In this document: positions 1 through 10,700 of the stretch, piece by piece
How positions within the stretch are numbered: the stretch's first letter is position 1
Layout of the letters: every line of letters starts with the position of its first letter
Assembly: GCF_003144195.1 (NCBI RefSeq)
Contig: NW_020290026.1
Coordinates: 1-64,000 of the forward strand
Reading direction: 5' to 3'
Length of the DNA: 64,000 nucleotides
Origin: Ceraceosorus guamensis
Lineage: Eukaryota > Basidiomycota > Exobasidiomycetes > Ceraceosorales > Ceraceosoraceae
Notes under the pieces: generated by a model
Databases searched by the model: none
Seen by the model: only the letters and a program-made list of their open reading frames with translations
What the model was told of the DNA's origin: nothing
Made by a program: the position numbers and the translations under genes

Positions 1-720
1 CTGTCTATCGTCGACTGCTTAGATAGGATGCTCTATCACCAGTCCACCCAGCAACTTATACGCACCATTCTTTGCCTTGGATCTGTCACCTATTGTGAAA
101 GTCCATTTCCCATTGGATGTACTAGTCTTGGCAGCATTGCACGATCGCCCCTCCGTCATCCTCCTCCCCCCCTCCCCACCTCCGGTTCCCTCAGACACAC
201 TCACAAGAGCTCGTTCTACGATCTCCTATCACTGGTGGACCGCATCACACGCACCAGCGCCATTCTTTCCCCCAGAGTCAAGAGTGAATTGTTGGTCATT
301 TAGCTCTCACGACTCATCCGCCTGTCTATCGTCGACTTCTTAGATGAGATGCGCCATCACCGGTTGATTCAGCAACCTACGCGCACCATTCTTTGCCTCG
401 GATCTGTCACCTATTGTGAAAGTCCATCTCTTATTGGGTGTACTAGTCTTGGCAGCATTGCACAATTGCCCTTCCATTGCCCTTCCATTGCCCTTCCATT
501 GCCCTTCCGTTCTCTTCCCCCCCCCCCCCCCCTCCTCCCTCCCAACAGACACACCCACAAGAGCTCTTTCACAATCTCCTATCACTGGTGGACCGCATCA
601 CACACGCATCAGCGCCATTCTTTCCCTCAGGGCTTTCGCCTTTTGTCAAACTCGATAACCCATTGAGCACACTAATGTAGGCGGCGTTGCACATTCTTAC
701 CCACCCACAAGAGCTCCTAC
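1..720. repeat. Tandem direct repeat, period about 321 bp, two copies plus a degenerate third
   Basis: The stretch beginning CTGTCTATCGTCGACT at position 1 recurs at 322 with the same internal order: a shared CACCATTCTTTGCCT word, a CACCTATTGTGAAAGTCCAT word, CTAGTCTTGGCAGCATTGCAC, a C-rich tract, a CACAAGAGCTC word and a 'CTATCACTGGTGGACCGCATC' word. A shortened third copy is recognisable from about 628 to 720. The second copy carries a local expansion of a CCCTTCCATTG unit (about 470-510) and a long C run. No protein is convincing in any frame. The repeat starts at the window edge, so more copies may lie to the left. Confidence 0.85.
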
Positions 721-2628
721 CCACAAGGACTCCTACCCACAACAGCTCTCTCTATACATGGTTTACTACTGCCCACAAGGCGATTCATCCAATGACGATA
801 TATCTGCCCTCCGCTGGCTAGACTAGCACTTTGTGACGAGCGTTGGACAAGCTTGGCCAGATTCACTTCTGAGCGAAACAGCGCAAAGGCGAGTGCAAAC
901 AAAGTCTGGCTGGAGGTCTGCGCAGTCTTTGACTTGACCTCTTTGACCATCAGCTGAGGCTGAAGATGCCAAGTGTCAAGTCAGGCATTGCTCAAAGAAG
1001 AAGGCTGCTGGTAGTGAAGAGTGACATGTCAATGATCTGCTCACATTCCTTGTTGACTGTCAATCCTCCGAGTTGACCCCAGGATGCATCACCGTCCAGC
1101 TTCTCAGATCTACTTTGCCTACTTTGGCCACTACTTTGACTTGATCAAGGTTCAGGGTGAGGGCCACTGCTGCCTCAATACACTCCTCATCTCTCTCCAT
1201 GATGCGCTCACTCATCTCTCTCCATGATGCTCTCAGCTCTGCTTCTTTGGCTGAAAATCCTTACGTGGTGGCGCATTTACCACCTTGGAGCCCGCCAGAT
1301 CCTCAGCAGCTTCCATTGCTTCGAATCTTTGGGTGCTATGAGCAGGCGTCTGAGACTCTTTCTTGCACTGCTTGTCAGGCTATTGAATTTGCCACTGAGC
1401 AGTGTCTTGCTCTGAGCTGTCACTGGCAGGTTAGCAGACTGTGAGCCAAATGGTGAATGCTATGCTTGTATCCTGCACAAGGCATGCAATCAGTTTGTTG
1501 ACCATTTTGTGGGATAGGCAGCTGGTTTGAGAGCCTTGGCATGATGACAAAGCCTCCCTGCTGGCACAAGGGCATCCCACTTCTCTGTGGAAGCTTTGAG
1601 GGGAAGCAGGCATGACAGCCTCAGGACAGATAGAGACAACCCAACTTTGACAGGGGACAGTCACTCGCATTCATTCTTGCTGAAGCACCATGGGACATTG
1701 CTAGGGGAAATTTTGAGCCCAGAAAAAGCTGGCTCAGACATGCTGGGTCTGATGGTGAGCAGAAAGGTTGAGAGCATCCTTACAATGTGTTGAAGTTCTC
1801 TTGCTCTGCAAGGTGTTGTTGCTTGAGGTGTTGTGGTGGTGGCCTGCAAGCTAAAGAGAGCAAAAATGCAGCAAAGGTCGAGGAGCAATGCCCTTGCCAG
1901 GAAAACAGTGTAAGCGACAAGGTCAAGATCTTGCTGTGTCTGGAAGGGTCTGAAAGCGTCAATTGGCAGTGAGGCGGGATGTGCCACAAAAGTCTTCCCT
2001 TGCTCAACGATCAACTCACATCTGCACGAGCTGATTCTACTGCGAGGGAGTTCGGATGTTGAACAAGTGTGGAAGGGACCGAGCAAGGTGCTTGCTGGTG
2101 CCCGCGGTCAAGCTTAGCGAGCTCAAGGAACCTATGACAGCACAGGATGTGCTGAGATAGCCGGCATTGGTAGACTTGCAGCACGCAAAGCTGGGTCTGA
2201 GCAAACTTTGGCATCGGCTCCTAAGCCCTCTGCCGGAGATCGGTACTCTCATTTGAGGCGACACGGGAGAGACGGGCGCTCGCTCGTTGATGTATGTATG
2301 CGTGACACAATCAGGTTCAATTCACCGGTGCAGCAACGGCACCTCTTTTCAGACTGCAGATATGAGAGCAGCATAGTTCGAGTGTTCGAGGCGGTGTACA
2401 ACGGCCGTGCAGCTAGAAAAGAGGGCTGGGCACAGGGCCGAAGATTACGATCGGGTCTCAGAGACGGTAAATCATCGCAGACGAAGGAGAGGCGTGGCTT
2501 GTACGAGACTTTCAAGGGGGATCAAAGACACTGACAGGCGAGGTAGACACGCGTATGCCGGACGATGGGCTCGCTGGTTCCGATGTGTCGGGCGCACCGT
2601 GATTAAAGATACTCGATCGCTTACTGGA
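721..2628. other. Gene-free stretch, possibly degenerate repeat DNA
   Basis: Short overlapping open frames occur on both strands, but none looks like a protein with a conserved pattern or supported splicing. Small direct repeats are visible: 'CTCATCTCTCTCCATGATG' twice near 1180-1230, and CCCACAAGAGCTC-like words near 700-750. The TG/CA-rich composition differs from the flanking genes. I see nothing functional. Confidence 0.5.
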
Positions 2629-2700
2629 TCATGGCCTTGCGGGTTCTGATGAAATGCGCGGGCCATGATCAAGGACCCTCGATCGCTTCTGAATCTTGTA
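2573..2700. repeat. Imperfect 66-bp tandem duplication overlapping the 3' end of the coiled-coil gene
   Basis: A unit starting GCTGGTTCCGATG at 2573 and including ACTCGATCGCTTACTGGATC is repeated from about 2639 as GCGGGTTCTGATG...CCTCGATCGCTTCTGAATC. The second copy supplies the last codons of the minus-strand gene ending at 2629, so the duplication probably set its present C-terminus. Confidence 0.55.
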
Positions 2701-4197
2701 AATCGAATCGTCGACATGCGACACCCAGCGCTTTGTCCTCTGATGGGTGTTGGCTGGGCTGCTAGGCACGCGCCCAGCCGAGTCAAACCCCTCTAAATTG
2801 CATTGCTGAGCCTGATGGTCGCCGTACGAAGCCGATCGAGTGTACTCAGTTCCCCATGCAGGCAGAGGGCACTCTGTGCTGATTCCAGATGCTGAGAGCT
2901 CCGACTCGCTATCATTCTCAGAGACAATGCGGCGATTGCGATCGATCTCGCAGTCAGGTACAGTCAAGGCTTGCTTGAGCTTGGCCTTTAGCTTCTCGAT
3001 TGCCTTCCTTGATTCCGCTTCCCTGGCTTCATGCTCTTGGAGTAGTCTATGCCGGCTATACTCTTCTCTATCGCACAGCTCCTGGTACTGATAGTCGTAA
3101 TTCATTCGCCTTGCTTGCGTCTCTGCCTCGCTGGCTTCGAACTTCCTCCTCCATTTGCGCTCGCACGCCTTCTCAATGCGAACCTCGGCCCGCTTGAGCT
3201 TGCGTTGGTAACTTGCTTTCTCTTGCCTACAAGCATCCTCTTTGACTCTTCGCTCAATCGCGAGGCGTTCAACGTGAAGCTGCTCTTCTTCTTGATCCGA
3301 GCGCTGACGTTGCGCTGACGAAAGTCTGGTGCCTGGAATTCCTTGCAGCTTTTGCTCCAATTTCCTCATCAGAGCTTGCGCCTCGTTGACCTGCGAAGCC
3401 GCGCTCGATAGAGCTTCGCCGATAATGGACCATTCTGGGACGTATGCGGTGACTGAGGTCGGATTTGACTCTTCTGCGGGCGACGTACCTTGGCTGTTAG
3501 TACTGGCTGGTTGATTGTGCTGAGCCGAAGCTGTCGGTGGCAAGCCTTGTGGCTCACCACCCGTAGCGGCATCGGCACATGTAAGTTCGAGGCTCTCCAA
3601 TCGACTTTGTTGTGCTCGCTTCAAACGCAGGTCGTTGAGGTCCTTGAACCACGGCACAAGTGCCTCCAACTCCAAGAGCTTCCAGAAGTCCCGCTTTGCA
3701 TCTCCGGGATAGTCGCCGTGGTCGTTTTCGTGATTTTTGATCTCGCCGAGCTGGGCATGGGTAAGGTCAAATGCGCCTTTCATGTCTCTGTTTCTGTAGT
3801 AGTCGGGTATTCGATGTCGAAGCATTTTCTGCACCTGATTGTAGACCATCTCACCGAACTCCTTTGGCCTGCGACCGGCGAATCGACGCGGGAACAGCCT
3901 CTCGATGATTGCTATGCTACGATCTTCGCGCTGCCTGATCGTCTTGGGATCCTCCCCACAGTCTGGTCTCCGCTCCATGAATAGGGCTTGGTCGGAGCGA
4001 CACCGAGAAAGGTGGCGCGCGAGCTTTCCTAGCTCTTGATCCGTCCAACTTCCCTTTTTATTGAAGTTGATGTCGGTCCAGTCGAGAGGCGGCCAGTTGG
4101 GATCGTCTGCATGCTGGGGCTGTGCAGTGTCCTAAGTCTGCGTAGAAGAGCTGAGCTCTGCTCCTTGGAAGACGGCGGGTGCGAGAGCTGAAGACAT
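2629..4197 (-). CDS. Coiled-coil protein with a possible Myb/SANT-like N-terminus, function unknown
   Basis: The frame is open on the minus strand from 4131 to the TGA at 2629. An ATG at 4197 (context CCACGATGT) is in the same frame, but a TAG at 4134-4132 lies between them. A 42-nt, in-phase segment 4173-4132 (GTCTTC...ACTTAG) could be an intron that removes the stop and would give about 508 residues; otherwise translation may start at the ATG at 3978 (449 residues). The part before 3978 reads like a helix-turn-helix/SANT start (GSWTDQELGKLARHL). Then come a basic segment rich in Arg/Lys, a Gln/Ser/Pro-rich linker, a long charged coiled coil (roughly residues 250-410) and a Ser/Glu-rich tail. 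It resembles the neighbouring gene at 5184-6295 in the coiled-coil and acidic-serine parts. I do not recognise the family. Gene reality is likely; the 5' structure is not settled. Confidence 0.55.
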
Positions 4198-5183
4198 CGT
4201 GGCAAGGAGCTAGACTGTACGTGCGAGATTGGGAGCGATGTGTAAGAGCATGTGGTGTGGGCTCACAGTCAGCGAATGGCGAGACGAGCCGTCGCCGGCA
4301 GTTATGAAGCTGGCAGAACGATAGTCAGCCGTGAACAAGTCGGGGGTGTGTCATAATGGTCTGCAGTCAAAGCCTGAAGTTGAGGGCATACCTGGCATCT
4401 GATGTCCCCAGCGGACGCGTCGCGCACGAAGTCCGCCGAGCGTGAGCGGAAACGCGTCACCCGATCGCCAGCTCATCCGTCGCGGCTGTGCCTGCTGACC
4501 TGTGCTGCATGAAGCCACGCTCTCCCTAATTATTGAACGCAAAACTCCCAAACATGCCCAAACATGCCCAAACATATCCCAAACATCCCAAACATAGGGA
4601 TCATTGAACGCGCCTACGTCTTGACATGATCGATTGTGGATGCACGCGAGCCTCGGCCATGACAGATGCGACCTCAATAGTCACTGATCCGCCCTTGACT
4701 TGCGTTCGGCGGCGGTTGCGTTGACGAAGTTAAGATACGAGGTGGATGTGGTCGAGAGGCAAGTTGGTGGGCCACTGGTGGGCCACCAAAGTCACATCAA
4801 AGTCACACCACATCCCAACCAGACTCGCGCCGCAATTCAGTGCGGCGCCACACCAGAGCCTTGCGCGCGCATGCGAGCTCTGCATGAACACGTGACGCTC
4901 CAGAACAGCATCGATGCTCTTGAGATTCGAAGAAGAGCATATGTGAGTCAAGTCCGAGGTGGTCGGGGAGTCATTCCTGCTCAAACGTCGACGATGTCAT
5001 GCATACATTGGAATTTCGAAGCAAAAGCACAGCTTGCCGTGCGTAGAAACGCGCAAAGGACCCTATCAATGCTAGGATTGGTGTCTACAACGGTGCAAGC
5101 AGCGAATGAGGTGGCGGCTCTTCGCCCGAGTTGGTGCAACATGTGACACAAGTCTTAGAGCTGTGGATGAAGGCGACTCGTCA
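4198..5183. other. Intergenic, with a CCCAAACAT short tandem array
   Basis: This is the leader of the gene to the left and the 3' flank of the gene to the right. At about 4548-4600 the unit CCCAAACAT or CCCAAACATG is repeated five times with small variation. The CACCAAAGTCACA-like words near 4785-4810 are also duplicated. A 148-codon plus-strand open frame (4700-5146) shows no protein-like pattern. Confidence 0.5.
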
Positions 5184-6295
5184 TCATCTCTTTCGCTTGT
5201 TGTGCCTTCTGGAGGTGCCTCGAGAATTGCCAGCAACGCGGACTTCCTCCTCAGATTCCTCAGATTCAGGCGTCGACTCCTCCGATGTGTGCGTCGCTGA
5301 GCTGTCGCTTGTCGTTACACCGTCATTGTCGCTATCTCGCACAGAATTGACCGAAGCCTCGCTTCCTTGCCGCTTGACCTCGACAGGACGATCCCTGCGA
5401 GAAGATCTTTTGCGCCTGCCATCATGTGACTTTGAGCTCCTCGATGACTTGTCTGACTGGGCCTTGTTGCGCTGAAGACGATTTGCATCTTCGAGCTGAG
5501 CTTTGAGCTCTGCACACTTGATCTTCAGGTGTTTGCATCTGCTCCGGTAGCGGGCAGCACGCGCGACTTCCTCCTCTCGGTCCTCGTGCCATTCAGCCTT
5601 CTCCTTCTCAAAATCTTCTCCCACCTCGACCATTCCTTTTTCATTGCGTGCCGTTCGCGTCGAATTTTGAGATCGCACTGGTGTCTAAGCTCAGCTTCTT
5701 GCTTTGTGTGCTCAACTCGCTCGGTCGAAAATTCTGACCGCAATTTCAATTCTCGACTTCGCCAGTTATCCTTCCACTGCTCGTCGCACGCCGATTTGCA
5801 CTGCTGGATGGCGCGAGCAAGTGTAAGCTCGGGCTTCAGCTCATCCAGCAGCTCTTCCCTCGCTTTTCGCGCTGCCGCCACTAGCTGAAGGGAATGTCGC
5901 TGTTCGATCTCCTCCGTAGTACATTGGCATGCAAGTCCAGACCACTCTCGATCCAACCCGGACATCAATGCTCCAGCCGCGTGCAAATGCTTGTTAACAC
6001 CAAAGAGGACGGTCATGAGCGAAGTCCGCTCCTTTGCTGCTCCGGTCTCGGCCGTAGCGCCCACAGCAGGTCGACCTGAACCACTGGGTGCGTCGGGCGC
6101 AGCCCGGGCGCCCAGCGGCATTGCAGGCGCAACTCTGCCTGCCACGCTGGCGGCACCCTGGGTACTATCGGCCTGGCTCCGAGCCGAGATGTGGGGAGTC
6201 GATTGAGTGCTGGCTTGAGGAGCATGTGGATTCTTGAGCGGGGCGGCGGAGAGCGCAGGCTGAGTGCCAGCAGTCGTCACACTTGCTGCAGACAT
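5184..6295 (-). CDS. Coiled-coil protein, diverged tandem paralog of its neighbour, with one frame break
   Basis: From the ATG at 6295 (MSAASVTTAG) one frame encodes a Pro/Ala-rich N-terminus, then a charged helical region (…LRHQCDLKIRRERHAMKKEW) up to about 5640. The protein-like pattern then continues in another frame (MVEVGEDFEKEKAEWHEDRE…) to the stop at 5184, ending in a basic RRKRSSRRDR stretch and an acidic Ser/Glu/Asp tail. Both frames stay open from 5678 to 5525. A run of five T (5637-5641; A5 on the coding strand) sits at the switch, and no intron fits. The architecture parallels the gene at 2629-4197, including the ACDEQW / ACERKW helix pattern, so they look like tandem duplicates. 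Function is unknown; the basic segment suggests a nuclear protein. The break could be a real mutation, a base error, or frameshifting. Confidence 0.5.
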
Positions 6296-6410
6296 GGGGC
6301 TGTGTGTGCAGTGGGGCAACTGAGACGAGTGTCAGGCTTGCCAGCTGGCTGAAGAGAGTACGATTTGTAGATCGAGGCGCTCGATGGCTATAGCGCAGGG
6401 AGTCTTGAGT

Positions 6411-6862
6411 CGTCGATCAAAGAGTGGTGAGTCCAACACGACTCGTGAGTCAAATAGTCGTGAGTCACGAGTGTTGGTCTGTCGATTCACGCTTCACGCG
6501 TCGGCGCGAGAGTGTGAGTGCACAAGATGAGACACGCGACACGTGAAACGCGCAGCTCTCCACACATAAATCGCCAAGGCGCATCGCGATGAGCGATCGT
6601 CATGCAGCAGCTGTAGCCAGTCACGAGTGACGAGTCCAGAGTCGGGTGAATCGTGCACCATGCCGGGTGATGAGGCGTGAAGCGTAGCCAGCAACCGCTA
6701 GTGAGTGCAGTCGAGACTCATGACTCAAAGACTCACTCACGACCGCTTGACTCACCAGTCGTGACCGACGAATTCGTGATTCGACTCTTGACTCCGAATC
6801 AGAAAACGTCATTCATGACTCTGACTCTCGACACTCGTGACTCACGACTGTTAGTGCGTGTG
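6411..6862. repeat. Dense cluster of short CGTGAGTC / GACTCACGA words
   Basis: Two sub-clusters (6411-6479 and 6716-6862) are built largely from variants of the words GTCGTGAGTCACGAGT and GACTCTTGACTC. Many are partial palindromes (GAGTCACGACTC type). They do not form a regular tandem array. The same word family recurs in other intergenic spaces of this window, for example near 13540, 23380-23460, 33045-33075, 34480-34560 and 43190-43215. Confidence 0.6.
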
Positions 6863-7559
6863 CGACTTTCTCGGGTTCGGAAGTAGGAGGTTGAGACGCG
6901 TGGCGGGTGCATATATATAGGCATGGGCTTGGGAGGCGAAGCTGGGCCTAGGACGAGTGTGACTGCGCTGAAGCGCACGCGCGAATGGGCGGCGCAGGGG
7001 CGCAGGATTTGGCGCAGCGCGCAGCTATTAGCGCCTCGCGGCTGCGCCGTACCCGGATGGAGAGGTCTCTGATGTACGCAGCACACAGGAGCGCGTGTAG
7101 ACTTGGACGACGCCCACGCAGTAAGTCACAGTGGCGCCTGCGAGAGCAACAACCTCGTGTGAGCCCCTCGGATCTCAACCTCGTCGACAGCGCCAGTTGT
7201 GTGTGCGGACCTTGAGTAGCGAGGTGCTAGGGACCTTATGATTGATGAAGGGCAGCGCAACCTTCAGACGAGAATGCATTCAAAAGTTCGATCGATGCAC
7301 GTAGGCCCGAGTGCAGAATTACCTCGTGGTCCTCCAGCCAAAGTTCTTACCGGCATAGCATCGCACAAGTCTCCAGCGCAGCACTTCTGTAGCCGATCCA
7401 CCGCAACGGGATCGAGTCGATAACGACGCATCGCCAACTACGCCATCCACCTTTGTCCCTCTCCACCATCATCCCAGATGTCCAACTAATCGAGGAGCCA
7501 CTTGTACCGAGTGCCCTCTGTTCTCGTGTTCCTGTTCAAGCCCGCTGGTCGGTGCATCC

Positions 7560-7741
7560 TCCCCTTTACCTCACCCCTTTCACAACCTCCCTCTTTGCCT
7601 TCTCAAGTGGTAGCGTGCTGGACACGTTCGAACACGCCTTTTAACACCTCTACTTTACTCTAACCCCTTTTCTTCTTCTTCTTCGAAAACGCCCCATTTC
7701 ATCTTGTGCAGTAACCCTCGCGAATCATCGACGAAGACGAC
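7560..7741 (+). promoter_or_regulatory. CT-rich core promoter/leader of the gene at 7742
   Basis: The plus strand is strongly pyrimidine-rich (CCTCCCCTTTACCTCACCCC, later TTTTCTTCTTCTTCTTCG) and lacks a clear TATA box. The start codon follows in good context (GACGACATGGCG). Such CT blocks often mark transcription starts in fungal genes; the exact start here is not known. Confidence 0.45.
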
Positions 7742-10700
7742 ATGGCGACCTCTGCGACTGTCGACAAGAGAGTGCAAAGTAACTTGCCCAACACAGGCGC
7801 AAAGAAATTTCTAAAAGGGATGCGCAGCGCCAAGGAGTTGAGGAGACAGCAACAAATGACGGCAAGCAGTCGCAGTCAGTCGGCCTCCCGCGTTGAACAA
7901 GTCGAGGAGCTGCCGTGCACTGCGAGCCAAATGTACACTGCATTTGAAGAGTCTATGGCGGCGGCAACAGGTGCTGGTCTCCTCGATTCCACCAACGAAG
8001 TGCCGCCTCTTGACCCAATCTCGTACTCGTCTACGACAGCCGAGGGCGCCGAAGCCATCAGCAAGGCCATGTCGGCTCTCCACCGTCTTTCCTTTCAGTA
8101 TGACCTCGAGCACGGCGACGGTGCCGATGCAGCTCAAAACCCGACCTTGAAGAGCAATGCTGGACCCAGAAATCTCAAGGATCTGGCTCGTCTGCGCAAC
8201 GCTGTCAATGCGCTCGACTCGGCTTGCATTCATGCAAACCCTGGTGTCAAGGATGAGCTCAAGCCGAAAATGGTGAGGCGCAAGCCTGTCAGGTGGGATG
8301 ACGCGTTGTCGCAAGCTGCACCAGCTAGCAGCTCACTTGTGGTGCCAAGCTCTCCGGGCACGCCAAGCCAAAGCGCAAAGCCCAGCAGTGCCACGTTTGA
8401 AGACTTGGCCAATTCGGATGCCTTTGAAGCTTTCGAGAGCTTTTCCTCCCTCGCCGACTCGTTATGCTCTGCCACTCATTCCGTCGACTCGCTGGTCACA
8501 CCACCGGACTCTGTCGATCTTGCTCATCAAGGATCGCGCTCTCCTGCCAAGGGTCGAAGCGGAGCGGGCATCAGACCGCCACTGCGCGATTTCCACTCTT
8601 TACCGACGCTCACCCATTCTCATTGTAGAGTTCTGCAGGTGGATGCACCGCTCGAGCAAGACGGCTCTTCCTTGAACCCGGACGAGGACAAGGTCCGCGC
8701 AGAGATGCTCAACGCCTTGATGTACTCCGAATTGCCGAGAGATCATGAGCTGCGCCGAGACAGTATCATTGTACCGCCTATCAAAAGCATGGTGTTCAAG
8801 AAGGGGACCAACGCGATCAGCAAAGATGTCGCCCAGGATGTCAAAGACGACAGGGATAAGCACATAAAACGACGGTCGACGTACGCTCGACTGACGAGAC
8901 GCAAGGTGCTCAACAATGGTGCGCCTTCGCCTCGAATCCCGTCTCTTCTTCTGTCCCTCTCAGAACGTTCGTCGATGCTGGCAAAGGTGACGGAGAAATC
9001 TGAAGGCTCGCCGAAGAGTGCGAGCTTGTCTGCATCGCCAATGGCTGCTAAGCTGCCCTCGATGCCACCAGTACCACCAATGCCAGCACTGCCAGCCTCG
9101 CCCAGCTCACCACCTCTCCCCAAGACGCCCAAGACTCCCCGCACACGCAGACTAGCGCCCGAGTCGGTTATGTGGCGTCCCAGCGACTCCAGTCGAGCAT
9201 CGTCAATCCGACGGAAGATGACCCAAGGCATGTTCGCAATCCCGCCACTGCCGGAAAAGTCTCTTTCGAGACCCACAACGATTGACATGGGTATTCCTCG
9301 TAAAGGGCTCGGCCCTGCAACCATCGATGTAGACACGCTCGAAAGGCTCATCAAAGATACGGAAGCAATCAGAGAAGAGGGAGACAAGGAATGGAGAACA
9401 CAAAACGTCGCTTGTGGTGAGGTTGTTCAGGGCGAAAGACCTGGTCACGTCAGGTCGTCGAGCGAACCTGCTATAGTTCACGAAGTTCGTGCCGCAGAGG
9501 AGGTCGAGGCGAGCTCAGTCAACTTCAAGACTCTATCCGTCCAATCAGAGGTGCTGGCTGGTTCCAGGACTGCAGCCAAGTCCTCGGCTGGTTCAGTTTC
9601 ATCGGTCAGCACCGAGGTGCTCCTCGCGCCTCCTCGCAATTCGACCGAGGACCAAGCAACGCCTCGAGCCACCATGACTAGAAGCTTTTCAGAGTCGCAA
9701 GTCGAGCAGATCATCGAGGCACCTCCTCGTCGTCCAGCAGATCAAGCTAGAGCTTCAACGCTTGAGACGCCAATGGAAGAATTGACCACTCCCACGCCAA
9801 CCGTGGCCAAAAGTCGCATGCGCACCTTTCAGCGCACGAGACGCGCAGGCCCTTACTCGCACTCGCGACAAGCCAGTATCAGCAGCAACGCGTCGGGCAT
9901 CAGCTCGCGTGCAAGCGAGAACGACGGTGCGGCGTCTAGCGTTGCTTCTTCGGAATCAGGATACGACTCGCTCTTCGAGTCTGACACGGATTACGCATCG
10001 GATGGCGAGCAGAGCGTTGGCACCTCTGTAGCTGAGGAAAGCAGTGACGATTCGGTCGCTTCCAAGGGATTCAAAGCACGAAGCAGCAAGGCGTTGTCGC
10101 AGTACAAGCCTGGATCCAGGCCTCCCAAAAGGACCATCACGCCACCCTTGGGTCAACCGGCATACCAAATCGTTCAGCAGATCAGAGCTGAGATCCAGCC
10201 GTCTGCTCCGGCTCCAAGACCTGACGGGCTGACCAAATTGCGTGCCTTCCACTCCGAAACTCAAGTGCACAGGCTTGGCGACCAAGCTAGGAACGCTGCA
10301 GTCGAGCAGCTCCAAGATGAGGTTGCGCAAGCTATGATCGATGCGTGCCAAACCTTTGCAAAGCAAGATCTGGATTCTGACGACGAAGGCAGCCTCTCGG
10401 AAACGGAAGCTCTTAGACTCGCAAAGGGCAAGGATGTGATCCTTTGGCACCTCAAGACGCACACGAGGGGAGATGACCATCTCTTCCCTAACCCGCATGC
10501 CGAGCAAGTCCAGCACGCGTCGCCCGACGAGTTTCTGTTTCCCAACCCGCATGCTGATGCTGCTCAGATAGCGCCTGCGCCTACCGAAAAGAAGGACGGT
10601 GCTCCTCAAGCAGAGCGAGCAACATTCGAGATCGCACCCGCCACGCCCAGAGTGGCGGTCCAGCAGCAGCAGCAGCAGCAACACAGACCACAGAAGAGCC

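Larger units (their letters stand above)
6296..7741. other. Long divergent intergenic region rich in GTGAGTC/CACGACT words
   Basis: It separates the minus-strand coiled-coil gene from the plus-strand gene at 7742. The left half is full of short GAGTC, GTGAGTC, CACGAGT and GACTCACGA words. A TATA-like GCATATATATAGG lies at about 6908-6920. The right end is a CT-rich leader. No convincing gene is seen. Confidence 0.6.

Noticed and set aside
721-2628. Transposable-element remnant
   Set aside because: Composition and small repeats are suggestive, but no transposase, reverse transcriptase or terminal repeat could be recognised, so no element is called.
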